Position numbers and translations under genes: made by a program. From Liriodendron chinense (taxonomy: Eukaryota; Streptophyta; Magnoliopsida; Magnoliales; Magnoliaceae): DNA of 64,000 nucleotides. The stretch is from assembly GCA_003013855.2 (NCBI GenBank), contig ML058385.1:2852001-2916000 (forward strand). The letters run 5' to 3'. The notes beneath the pieces are model-generated. The model was not told the origin of the DNA, did no database searches, and saw only the letters and a program-made list of their open reading frames with translations. Below are positions 10,935 to 21,377 of this stretch, piece by piece. Within the stretch, counting starts at the first letter, position 1; every line of letters starts with the position of its first letter.

Positions 10935-12358
10935 TGTAGACACCCGACCTTCGGCTACAATGTTGGTTGAGATGTTGAATGGATGGAGGTCCATACCCCC
11001 AAACCCTATATCCAAAACCAGCCAAACTCACCCTTACAACCCCTAGTCCATAACCCAACTCAAGCCTAAACCCAGTCAACTCACCCCTTAACATCAGCCC
11101 AAAAAACCCCCCGTAAGAAAAACCAGTCCAAAATCCTAAAAAAGTCAAACTTGGTGAGTCAACCCGCTAAGTCAAATCACCTAGTCAACTCACCGGGTGA
11201 GTCCAGCCCTTGCACCCAGTCGACTCACCTTATCAGTCCATCTTTCAAACCCATTCAACTCACTTAGTTCCGAGCCGCAGCTTCGGAGCAACTCCGAACC
11301 TCGAACCTGGGGCTTTCTTGCTTTAAGTTCGAGGGGCGTACGCTTCGAGCTGAAGCAAGGAATCTGTACTGGCCGCCCAAGCTTATTTACCAAAGCTGTC
11401 ATCCCTCGTAGCTATAAATACCCTTGCCCCTTCTCATTTCTGACATCCACTTCTCACATCTCCAGCCCAAGAGCTCTGAGTCCATCTCCATCGCCCTTTT
11501 AGCCCATTCCTCCACCAATGAGATCCCAAGTGTGAGAAGTCTAGCCCTGGTCTAGCCCTGCCTGACCCTAGTTCAAGCCTCTCAAGCTACTTAAGTCCCG
11601 ATCTTAGCCACTCGAAGTCAATCCTTGCGATACCTCTGTCCATCCAGTTACTCTCATATTAGCATCACCTCATTTGCATCTAGGATAAGTGAAACATTTA
11701 TTATTCTTCCAACCCCCTGCTTATCATTCCACTACGAGCACTTGATCAGGTCTTAGCGTAAGCTCTGGGTTTGCTAGCTCGTCCAAAACTCACTCATCAG
11801 AAACTCTAACCGATCAAACACACATCATGTATATCGCATAAAGCACCTGTCAGTTCGAGCGTATGCTTTGGGCTTGCCTATCTGATTGGAACTTGCTCAT
11901 AAAAAACTCTTACTATTCAAGCCCATATACATGCATCATATCATTCATGAGAATGTACGAGGATTAATTCAGACTTTCAAGTATTAATTCGATTCTATGA
12001 AGTAAAGACCATACTTTGGTATCGGCAGAGTGGGTGCCTAACACCTTCCCATCCTGTAACCATGATCCCTTACCTCGAATCTCTGACCGCAGATAAAAAA
12101 GAGTCATTTTAGAGGAAAGAATCTTCGGATTCCCTCGTCTAACGTTTCTGCAGCGTCTAGTCGACTGCAGATTCGAAGTAACTGGCTAGTGGCGACTCTG
12201 ATCTTATACAAGCTCATCTAAACATATTTAGTTTAACCCAATGAAAACACGATCACCGAAAAAGCCCTTAAGAAAGAGGTGAGCCAGTGGAAAACGACGA
12301 TTCACGCAACCCCTTTTCAAAAGGGAGGGTCGGGAGCACAGAAAGGCGAGTGTCCACA
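10935..12358 (+). repeat. 3' LTR of gypsy-like element D
   Basis: 1424 bp. The ends TGTAGACACC and GTGTCCACA form the short inverted repeat typical of LTRs. TATAAATA lies at 11413-11420. Upstream of it, at 11030-11265, the motif GTCAACTCACC recurs, including ACTCACCGGGTGAGT, an inverted repeat about one base. The right flank is PMD exon sequence. I infer a Ty3/gypsy element from the LTR style and polypurine tract; no protein is left to prove it. Confidence 0.65.
11030..11265 (+). repeat. AACTCACC motif array in LTR D
   Basis: At least six copies of (A)GTCAACTCACC or close forms, one joined head to head with its complement (ACTCACCGGGTGAGT near 11190), upstream of the TATA box at 11413. Confidence 0.65.
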
Positions 12359-13819
12359 CGAGTACTATCACGAATGCGTCCCTTCAGATGAGGAATTATC
12401 TTCTTTCCTGCATGGGGAACCCCGACAGGCTTATCATACGGAAGCATGCTTGGCGTTGTTTGCTAAGTTGGCGTAATTCAAAAATGTAACAAAGATACAT
12501 TATGAAGATTAGTTGGTCTATTTCAGCCAGAGGATGGGGTAAGACTTTGCCTGTTACTCTTTTCTTTGCTATATCGTGTGTTTCTGCGATTGTTCGTCTT
12601 CTCGTGAGATCTTTCTTTTCTTCTTTCAGGATAGACTATGACCATTATAAGGTCAAATTTGCTTATCGGTCTTTGATGCAAGAGCGTTTTCAGGAGAGAT
12701 TTCCCAATTCAAACGAACTCCCCCCACCTGTGAGATAGCAAGTTTCTTGGCCTACTGGCTCTCGGCTGTTTCTCTTCCTAGCTCGAAGAGTGCTAACGAC
12801 GTCAAGGTTTCTTCCTTTGTTATGGTGGGGATTATCACAGAAAAAAGTAACATGCAATGCTGTGCAATCTTTATCGTGCATTTGGCTAAGCTGCTAGTAA
12901 TCGGATACGGGCAGGGTTCAGGTAAGATGCTACATATTGCACATGGCATTTCTTCTATGGATGGTTGGGCATGTATTTCCCTTGGACATATGAGGTTAGA
13001 CCTCACTCGTATTTCTGGCTAGATCACGTGCCTTTGTATCACTTTAGGGAGCTAGAGATGACTATTCGAACATCTTCATGGATTGCTTCCAAGCTTGTTC
13101 ATTGGTCGGAGGTTTGCTTTTATCATTTTCTTATTTGTATTGGCCATGAAGACCAAGAAGTCATTGATGATGAGAATCTTATTGATCTTTGTGATCAGGA
13201 GTTTCTGGTTTCGATTCGTACAACGTTGTTTCCTTTGCGCGAGGGTATAGAATTCTGGCGGGAGCCTTATTACCCAAGTAGATTTGTTAAGCAGTTCGGG
13301 TATGACCAAGGTGTCCCTTCTACCCTACCGGACGTAACAAGAGTGGAAAGGGCATGTGGCATGGGCCTTGTCCACTGGGAATGGATGTGGGATCAGCTTT
13401 TGATCAAGTGGACTGGCGCGAAGTTTATTTTACCTGGCTTGGCTCGTCTGACAACTAATTCTTATGGTTGGATGAGATGGTGGGTGCATCAGTTCGCTTT
13501 GATTTGAGATAATAAACATGTTGATTCCTCGATCTATATCTCCCCTCCAATGCTAAAGAAGATCCTTGCAAATGGGCGAGGTTATTTGACGGAACATCCT
13601 GAGGCGCCTTATGTTCCCGGCACTAGTCACATGATCTCTTTGAGCATGCCGATCGATTACAACAAGGGGGATGAAGTGCTGGAAGGCTGCCATACTTTCA
13701 AAGTATCTCTATCGGATTGGCTGTCGGAGACAGGGTCCATGCATTTACCGACGGCTATGGAAGATGAGTTTGATAATACATCGGCTACTGTCGGGGACAA
13801 CTGAGTTCCGAATCAGCTA
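12359..13819 (+). pseudogene. PMD (plant mobile domain) pseudogene 1, N-terminal part
   Basis: Plant mobile domain proteins are found both as host genes linked to silencing and meristem maintenance and inside transposons. The evidence here is colinearity with PMD pseudogene 2 and the PMD-type segment FVKQFGYDQGVPSTLP (13284-13331). Readable pieces are YYHECVPSDEELSSFL (about 12363), an exon from about 12630 (IDYDHYKVKFAYR) after an intron ending CAGGATAG, LAYWLSAVSLPSS in a shifted frame, the ORF 12965-13507, and 13550-13802. The frame carries several stops and shifts. The upstream exons, which include HLPCGEM in copy 2, are missing because LTR D ends at 12358. The sequence stops at the copia LTR at 13820 and resumes in frame at 30665. 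Confidence 0.75.
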
Positions 13820-15750
13820 TGTTAGTGCACTTTTCTGTGGCATACTAGTGCACCTTGTTTGTCAATCACTTACGTCAATGAGTCTAGTGTCAGTTGAGCC
13901 TAATGAAGACAAAGACCGAAGACTCAAGTGGCCCCGCTACATCAAGGAAGAAGATACAGGCAAAAGTGATGCCTTGGTGTGCCTTAACCTTGACCAAAAC
14001 CTAACCCTTAACCTCTTAGATGACTTGCACCAACTAGGTATACCTTTAGTCATCATCATTAGTCTTAGAACTCCATGAAAAACATGATAATTTAGACTAA
14101 TTAAAGAGGTGGAAGCTGCTGTAATCAAAACAGCTCAAAAGCAGTTTTCGATTGATCTCCAATCAATCGGACGTTGGCTCCGATAGGACTACGATCAATC
14201 GAACAGAAGTTCCGATCAATCGGAAATTGTTCCAGCAACCTTGAAAACCCACTGGACATATTTTCGATCAATCGGACAGTCTTCCGATCCTTCGAAGGGG
14301 TCAGTCCGATCAATCGGACCATTCTCCGATCAATCGGAATATCCTCCAGAGAATTCTCTAGATTAAATTTTGATCAATCGGACATGTCTCCGATCAATCG
14401 GACCTTCTTCCGATCAATCGGAGATGTGCGAATCTGCCCGTTTTTTTTACCATTAGAAGAAAATCTATTTAAGATGGGGGATTTGTTTTTTAGCTTAGAG
14501 AGGGGATTTTGAAGAGATAGAAGCCACCATTGCTAGAGATCATTGGAGGCTCTATTCCAAACCCAAAGAAAGTCATTCTCCTTGTGTTTTCATCACAAGC
14601 TTAGGCCATTCAATGGCATCTTGAGAATGGGCTTGTTCCCTCTTGATTCCTAAGGTTTAGACACCTTGATGATAGTTAAATCCCTTGTCTAAACACTACC
14701 TAAGAGTCTAAATAGGTGTATTCCTCTAGAAAACCCATTTCCTACCATTTGTAGAGGATTCACCATTCCCTAGCACCTTGGGTATCTCCAATGGAGCATC
14801 ACATGCAAGGTAGCTGATCTTGGAGCTGAAGCCTTGGCAAAGCGGCGACGTCAAAGATCGGGGGAGCACAAGGGGAGCTGATTCAAGCACGGGAGAGCGA
14901 GAAGAAGCAACCCAAAGCGGCGCTACAAAGGGGCTCAATCCGACAAGTAAGGTTGTCTTGTTAGGAGTCCATCCACTCAATTCCTTGTGGGAGTTGAGTG
15001 TAGAGTTTGTTTGACAAACTCGATCTAGGGTCGTTAGCCGATCCTTGGCCTGTTAGTCGGCTTAAATTCAGGGACGTCAGCCGTTCCTTGGCTCGTTAGT
15101 CAGCCTAAACAAAGTCTCCAAGGGGGAGCCACCAACACGGGTGCAAACGTGTAGGTTGGGAGGAACCTATAAACTCCCCGGTTGGGTGGATCCGAATTAA
15201 AAAACCTTGGTTGGGAGGAACCAGATTTAAACTCCCCAGTGAATGCCGGTGTGCTCAAAGGGGTTGAGTACTTGAACCGGGAGTGGAGTAGACAAGTAGT
15301 CGAACCACTATACATCCTTGTGTCTGTGATTGTTCTTGAGCACATTTCTCTTTATGCATTGTGTTTAATTGGTTAATTATGAATGCTTAGTTAGGAATGC
15401 ATGCTAGGCACTTGATAGGCACATCCACACTCACAAGATATACTTTCACTACCTCATCTTGACTTGAGCATTTCTTGATCCATCCTCTATAGTCCACATG
15501 ATTTGTTTAGACTAGGTTGCTGATTGCACTTATCGTTTGCTAGTCTCCTGATTGGACCCACTTAGGCTTGGAAGCCGAAGTGTCAATCGCTTACGTAGTT
15601 TAATTTGTTGAATTGTTTAAGTAGGTGAAAAGAGTTTTACAAAGGTCCTAATCACCCCCTCCTATAGGTTTAGCCATAATTCTAGTTGCTCTTTAAGCTT
15701 CCGCACGTGTATGCATAGGGTGTCGTGTTAGACTACCCGACGCAATTTCA
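13820..15750 (+). repeat. Copia A1 5' LTR
   Basis: TGTTAGTGCAC to GCAATTTCA, 1931 bp, exactly the length of its partner at 28729. It carries the CGATCAATCGG array (14145-14427) directly upstream of a TATA-like TATTTAAG (14465-14472). Small ORFs inside are shadows. Confidence 0.95.
14145..14427 (+). repeat. CCGATCAATCGG array in copia A1 5' LTR
   Basis: Ten or more copies of CCGATCAATCGG (arms CCGAT/ATCGG around CA) or one-base variants, spaced 10-40 nt. It ends about 38 bp upstream of TATTTAAG. The spacers include CTGGACATATTTTCGATCAA and TCCAGAGAATTCTCTAGA. Confidence 0.93.
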
Positions 15751-15751
15751 A

Positions 15752-15764
15752 TTGGTATCAGAGC
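15752..15764 (+). other. Primer-binding site of copia A1
   Basis: TTGGTATCAGAGC one base after the LTR end, the usual initiator-methionine tRNA site of plant copia elements. Confidence 0.9.
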
Positions 15765-15824
15765 GGGTTGCTCTTCAAGGACATAACCGTCTAGAGTAAG
15801 ATCCGATACCAGAGCACTAGCATC

Positions 15825-15881
15825 ATGTCTAACCGAGATGGGAGTACCACCAACAGTCCACCTTTCTTTGACGGGTCCAAC
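15825..15881 (+). pseudogene. Copia A1 gag, first 19 codons
   Basis: ATG at 15825 opens MSNRDGSTTNSPPFFDGSN, the usual gag start followed by the F-x-G-x-N-Y-x-x-W motif of copia gag. The Tat insertion splits the motif after Asn. The frame resumes at 26866 with YAYWKARMR once the duplicated CCAAC is discounted. Confidence 0.9.
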
Positions 15882-16970
15882 TGTTAATGTCAGATTTTGT
15901 AACTGAATCTTCCGGACGTTCACCTTCTCTCCAATAAATACTTCCACCGATGGACCTGAAAGAAGACAGACAGCAACTAAGGGTGGCTGGGATCCAGCCG
16001 TTAGCCCTTCGATGCTTAAGTCAGGCAAAGCAAGAAGAAGAATAATCAAGCCAAACGGGCCCGAGATTGAATAATGTGTACCTTTCTCTTAATGGAGTCA
16101 CCTCTTTATATAGATCTGGAGCGATCCAATCTGTCACGTAAGATATCGAGATGCCGCTAATTTCGTGTACGATACCGAGATGCCGCTGATTTCGTGGGAT
16201 AAGATCCTTATCCTTGGAGACGAGATCTAACCCGATGACTTATTTTGGCAATCACGTTCCTTGATAGCAATCCCTTGAGATTCAGAACCACAAGAGAAGA
16301 TAAGCCCAAACCCGACCTATACAGGCTGCTGGTAGGCGTAGTAATAGCGCTGATCGCTCATGTAGAGCTGGAAACCGTAGTTGGAGTCATAGCCGGCGAA
16401 AAGGAAGGAGATGCCGACGGGACGGAAACCACCGAACTGGGTGTAGCCCTGCTTGGTATCGCAGAGGGATTGAACAAGCTGCTCGACGGGAATCGGGTGC
16501 TGGTACTGAAGGCTAAGAGGTGTCACCGCGGAAAAGTTGTTCGCATGTTGGAATATGGTCGCGAGTCCAAGTGCTCGCTCATTTAGACGTAACACCTTTC
16601 AACGACTTACGAGAAGGTCTGCTCGCGGATTTTGCTTTGCCGTATTTGACTATCGGCTATGAGAACTCGAGACTTGCGAATAGCTGCTCCGTATTTATCA
16701 ATCCTGCGACTCTCGCTCAGATGATCTCGAGAGTCGAATGGGCGTCCCGCACTTACCCAATATGCGACTCATGATCAGATGATCTCGAGAGTCGGATGGG
16801 CGTCCCGCACTTACCCAATCTGCGACTCATGATCAGTTGATCTCGAGAGTCGGATGGGCGTCCCGCACTTACCCAATCTACGACTCTCGATCAGATTATC
16901 TCGAGAGTCGGATGGGCGTCCGTGTAAAATTTTAGCAGCTAAGTTGATCTCCATCATTTTGCCTATAACA
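15882..16970 (-). repeat. Tat 3' LTR
   Basis: 1089 bp. It is 58 bp longer than the 5' LTR because its CTCGAGAGTCG array has four 58-bp units (starts near 16723, 16781, 16839, 16897), not three. A TATA-like TATATAAAG lies near 16110-16119 on the minus strand. Confidence 0.95.
16723..16925 (-). repeat. 58-bp repeat array in Tat 3' LTR (4 units)
   Basis: Each unit contains GACTCTCG or GACTCATG, a short loop and CTCGAGAGTCG, so each can fold into a hairpin. The 5' LTR has three units at 26671, 26729 and 26787. Confidence 0.9.
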
Positions 16971-16986
16971 GATGCCCCCCAAGTCC
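16971..16986 (-). other. Tat polypurine tract
   Basis: Minus strand GGACTTGGGGGGCATC directly before the 3' LTR, the expected plus-strand primer site. Confidence 0.85.
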
Positions 16987-17141
16987 TTGCCGCCAAGAAT
17001 TTCGTAAGGGAAGGACTTAGCTCACTATCACACGTAACCGTCCGCTGCCTTCATCGAGAACGGAACCATACATGATGGGCTGGAATTAATGAGCGACAGC
17101 TTTTCGCAGCCTTTCCGCAGACAGAAAATGAAGGGGCGCTT

Positions 17142-17243
17142 GCCACGTGTCAGGGGAGTTAATGGGCATGCCTGCTCGAGTGCAGCCCCAAAGGAGGGGC
17201 TGCCACGTATCACCAGATGCGGCGGAATGATTGCCTATAAATA
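17142..17243 (+). promoter_or_regulatory. Promoter of the Tat antisense gene
   Basis: TATAAATA at 17236-17243, 164 bp before the first ATG of the antisense gene. A G-box-like CCACGTGTC at 17142-17150 and a second CCACGTATC near 17203 lie upstream. The strand is opposite to gag-pol, so this is separate from the LTR promoter. Confidence 0.6.
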
Positions 17244-17406
17244 CACGGAGTCCGCCATTTCTCTGTTTTTCTACAGAAGTTTTTTCGAAGGGAATTTACA
17301 TCTTTTTCATTCTTCTTCCTCCGGTGGTTCTTTTCTTTCTTTTCTTCCCTGGGTACAGGCCTCTTTTCTTTTCTTTTTTTTTTCTTAATCTTCCTAAAAC
17401 CACTTC

Positions 17407-19603
17407 ATGGCTGGGAACTCTGACGAGACCACCGTTCCTCTAGGCGATGCCACTCCGGAATCCTCTGCTTCTAGCAGTGCGAGGGTTCCAGCAGGGAGAT
17501 ACACGGCAGCCGGGTATCCTTCTGTTTTATCGGAGGACCGGCTAGCTGAGTTACGGGAGAGATACCTGATCCCCGACTCAGTCAATCTCCGATTGTCCGG
17601 AGATGGAGAGACACCAGACTCCCCCCCCCCCCCCCCCCCCCAGGATGCGTAGCTCTTTATGAGTACCAGCTCATCCTGGGGGTACGCCTCCCCCTCCATC
17701 CTTTCATATGCGATATTCTCCGGTGTTACAAGATTGCCCCCGGGCAACTCATCGTGAACGGATGGAGGGTAGTTCTGGGCTCCTTTGCCCTCTGGGATCA
17801 GGCCGGCAACGGGGAGCTCACGGCGGAGGAGTTCCTCCGTATGTTCCGTCTGAAAAAAGCACCCTCCAGCGAAGGCTGGTATTACTTGTGTTACTGGCAC
17901 CGGGATAACTTCGTGCTGGGGAAACCCTCCTCGAACTATCCCGGCTGGAGGAAACGGTGGTTCTACGCTTCCGGGAACTGGGAGTCTGCTTCCTCCAGAG
18001 GTCCAGGTGTTACCCATTTTTTCTGCGAAGGTAGGCACAATCCCACATTGTGCAGTTTTCTCCAGTTAGGATTTTAGGGTTTTACTTCATTCTTTGACCT
18101 CTGTTTGTGCTCACAGGTATCCCGGCCTTGAGAAAACCAAATCTAAAGGGAGGAATCAACGAGAAGATTGTCAAGGTGTACAAGGTGCTTGTTGGTGATA
18201 GGCATATCGAGGCGTGCTTGTCTCCCTCGCGACTTGCAGCAGCGGGCCTAATATCCAGAGGAGAAGCCGAGATGACGAAGGCCGGGGAGAAGAGGGGTCT
18301 GCTGTCCCGACTGAAGGGCACGAACTCCAAAAGGCAGAGGAGAACTCCTGCCGAACCATCTCAACCACCCGTCTGTAAGGGTGGCGATCAACCTGCCCCT
18401 CTCGCGAGCACGGGGGAGGCTCTGGTAGGGCCCAATATTCCCTTACTGGTGGTCGCACCTGGACCGCTAGTGATTAACATTGCTGACAATTCCCCGGATG
18501 GGGCGAGGTCCAGCTGCCCCCAGCTGAAGAGGCTCGAGAGCAAATAGAGCCTCAAGAGCCGTCTCCTGCTCGCTAACTGATCCCTGCTGCCGAGCAGGGA
18601 CCTGCTCGCGAGTCGATGCCTCCACCTCGCGAGTCGGCTGGGTTGGTCGTTGCCCAACCGTCTAGGAGCAGGACATATTCTATCCCCCGCCACCTCCATC
18701 CAATATGTAAATTTTTATTCGAGAACGTCCCCCCCCAAACCTTCGGCTCTCTTCCCGAGCCAAGCCCTGAGAACCTTTTCCTCGAAGCGGGGGTGAGGAT
18801 GGTTCAGGTAAGACTCTGCCAAGACCTGCTTTAATCTGTTGTTATGTTCTAGAATACTTTCTCACATTTTTCATTACTTTTGCAGGGCTTAGATCTTATC
18901 TTGCGAACGAGTTGTGATATCGTTGCCGCCCGTCGCGTGATAGATGAAGCTGAGGGGAAGAGGACTTCCTTGGAGAAGGCAGTTCAAGGGAGAGATCAGC
19001 TACTCAAGGCCCGTGAGGCGGTGATCGCGAAGAGAGATGAGGAGAAGAAGATCCTCATCGAGAAAATCCAAGTCCTGACCGACAGGTATCAGGCCTTGGA
19101 CTCAGACTTCGTGAAGCTCACGGGTTTGAAGGAGAAGGCTGAGAGAGAGAGAGAGAGAGATCTTTCGCCAAGACAAGATCTCGTTGGAGGAGCGGTTTGC
19201 GGAGGCCAGGTCGCAGCTCAAAGAAGCCAACGACAACTTGGAAAAGGAGCGCTCCGCTCTTGCACAGCTCAAGGACGACTCGATCCACTGGGACGAGGAG
19301 AAAGTCGCCCTTGTAAAAATGCTCTCGGAGGAAGGTCCTCGGGCAATTTTTGAGTTCCGGACTTCGCAGCTATATGACGACGAAAGATACGAGTCATATG
19401 ATGCTGGTCGCGACTTTGCGCTAAGAGTAGTGCAACGAATGATCCCATCCTTTGATATGGGGGAATTTGGTCGAGTCGCGACCATCATAGCTGCAGAAGA
19501 GCAAGCTGCTGCTGAGAACGAGGTGACTGAAGCCACGCAAGCTGGAGGGGCTCCAGAGATGGGCCCTGAAGTCGAGAGCACAGCTCCTCCTCCAAGAGAT
19601 TGA
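17407..19603 (+). pseudogene. Tat antisense gene (aORF), three exons
   Basis: Antisense extra gene of Tat elements, related to the family Pfam calls 'putative gypsy type transposon' (Transposase_28); its role is unknown. Exon 1 (17407-18030) holds the conserved block NGWRVVLGSFALW, LTAEEFLRMFRLKK and FYASGNWES. Intron 1 (18031-18116) and intron 2 (18808-18885) have GT...AG ends and keep phase across the joins. Exon 2 (18117-18807) has a basic stretch (NSKRQRR) and a proline-rich region; exon 3 is a long charged coiled coil ending at a stop at 19601-19603. Breaks: the 21-C tract at 17621-17641 shifts the frame within exon 1, TAG at 18545-18547, and a GA microsatellite (19141-19160) shifts the frame in exon 3. 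Confidence 0.8.
17621..17641 (+). repeat. Poly-C tract (21 C) in the antisense gene
   Basis: Codes for proline and separates two reading frames of exon 1. The upstream frame stops at 17650-17652, while the conserved block continues in another frame. Confidence 0.9.
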
Positions 19604-19787
19604 TTTTCTTTTTGTTTTCCTCTCTTGTACTTGCGAGCAGATATTGTAAACATTTATCATCAATGAAAAAATATTTTTGGAAGTGTTGTCCTCGTTTACT
19701 CTCCCTTTCATGCAATGAATGCCTTCTCGTTCTTGTTTACTTTCTTTTCCTTTGTGCACTGAATGCTTTCCTGTTGCAATGAGTTAT

Positions 19788-20069
19788 GCTCAACCCGGGG
19801 GGTCGTAGTGACCATGCCCTCGTGGAGATAGACTGATCTATCGATTGAGAGATGTAACGTGCTCAATCCGGGGTGTCATGACGACCATACCCTCGTGGAG
19901 ATAGACTGATCTATCGATTGAGAAATGTATTGTGCTCAACTCGGGGGGTCGTGACGACCATACCCTCGTGGAGATAGACTGATCTATCGATTGAGAAATG
20001 TATTGTGCTCAACCCGGGGGATCGTGATGACCATACCTTCGTAGAGATAGACTGATCTATCGATTGAGA
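19788..20069 (+). repeat. 73-bp tandem repeat, 3.9 units
   Basis: Units start at 19788, 19861, 19934 and 20007, each with GCTCAACCCGGGG, a CGTGGAGATAGACTGATC core and ATCGATTGAGA. It lies between the antisense gene and the integrase stop, the usual place for satellite-like arrays in Tat elements. Confidence 0.95.
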
Positions 20070-20273
20070 CTCCAAGTTTATCGAGGGTAGGATGGTCACC
20101 CATAAAATGAAAATGCGACCATCCTAGGTGAATTAAACCCTACCAAAGGTAGGCAATTGGCCAAGGGATTGTATGCATCCTTTTCAGGGCTATTCATGTC
20201 CAAGTAAATGGAGTAGCGACCAAAAGATATCTTCCGCTTTATTCATAAAATGTTGTTATGAACTACATTGAAT

Positions 20274-21377
20274 CTAGGGATAGTATCGTAGCAAATGCTC
20301 CACGTGCCAAGGGCGACGTACGGGCTTTCCCTGCATGTCTTCAAGGTAATAAGTACCGGGTCGCACAATCCTAATAACCCGATACGGGCCTTCCCAATTT
20401 GGATCCAGTGAACGAGCGGGAACTCCGAGATTTTGCCTTAGTACCAAATCTCCGGGCTGGAAGGATCTAGGCCGAACCCTAGCATTTCGATAACAAGCAA
20501 TACGTTGTTGATATGCTGCCACTCGTATTTGGGAAGCATTTCTTCGCTCTTCCAAGAGATCGAGATGAAGTCGGAGGTTTTCCTGATTACTCGCGGGGTC
20601 ATAATGCTCGATCCGATATGAGGGCACTTGAATTTTCACTGGTACCACTGCGTCGACACCAAATGCTAAGGAGAAAGGGGTTTCACCTGTTGATGTACAA
20701 GCCGTGGTTCTATATGCCCATAATACTTCTGGCAGAAGTTCTGGCCACACCCCTTTACATTCACCTAGCTTGGTCTTTAAATGGTGCTTGATGATCTTAT
20801 TCACTGCCTCGACCTGCTCATTCGCCTGAGGATGATATGGAGAAGTGCGGAGATTACGTATCTTCCATTTTTCACAAAATTCATCAAAGGCTGCGTTGTC
20901 GAACTGCGTTCCATTGTCGGTGATTATAGTGTGGGGGAGTCCATAACGGCATATAATATTTCTCCATATAAACTTGGTAGTTTGTTTCTCAGTAATCTTG
21001 GCTAATGGTTCTGCCTCGGCCCATTTGGTGAAGTAATCAACCGGTACAATCGCGAACTTATTTTGTCCCTTTCCCATGGGTAAGGGCCCGATGATATCGA
21101 CCCCCCACTGAGCGAAAGGCCAAGGGCTATCAACTGGAGTCATCCGCTCGGACGGTACATGAGGTATAGGTGAATATCGTTGGCACTTATCACATTTTTT
21201 AGAAAATTCAATTGCGTCTGCTTTCATAGTGGGCCAATAATATCCTTGCCTCATCGCCTTATACGCTAGGGATCGCCCCCTGGGGTGATTACCACATGCC
21301 CCCTGATGTATCTCATCTAGAACATGAAGTGCTTCTTCTGGATGAAGACACCTTAAATAAGGCAAGGAGAAACTTTT
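20274..21377 (-). pseudogene. Tat integrase
   Basis: The C-terminal part of the pol polyprotein inserts the element DNA. In the open stretch 21365-20274 (363 residues) there is a zinc-binding HHCC part (His20, His27, Cys58, Cys61), the catalytic triad Asp90 (WGVDIIGP), Asp150 (ITDNGTQF) and Glu186 (NEQVEAVN), then YPVRRPWHVEHLL-like C-terminal sequence ending at 20274. All three catalytic residues are kept. It is separated from RNase H only by one in-frame TGA (21378-21380), so it is the same frame as RT and not a separate gene. Confidence 0.92.

Noticed and set aside
12186..12200. TAGTGGCGACTCTGATC looks like a primer-binding site after an LTR ending near 12185
   Set aside because: The inverted LTR ends TGTAGACACC and GTGTCCACA place the LTR end at 12358, and PMD exon sequence follows. 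I treat the motif as internal to the LTR, though a tandem element arrangement cannot be fully excluded.
14145..14427. Regular repeats with unique spacers, at first sight CRISPR-like
   Set aside because: Motifs are 12-14 bp with uneven, similar spacers inside a plant LTR, and there are no cas genes. CRISPR does not apply.
17394..18038. 214-residue open frame on the minus strand
   Set aside because: It is the shadow of the antisense-gene exon on the plus strand, which has the conserved domain, introns and promoter.
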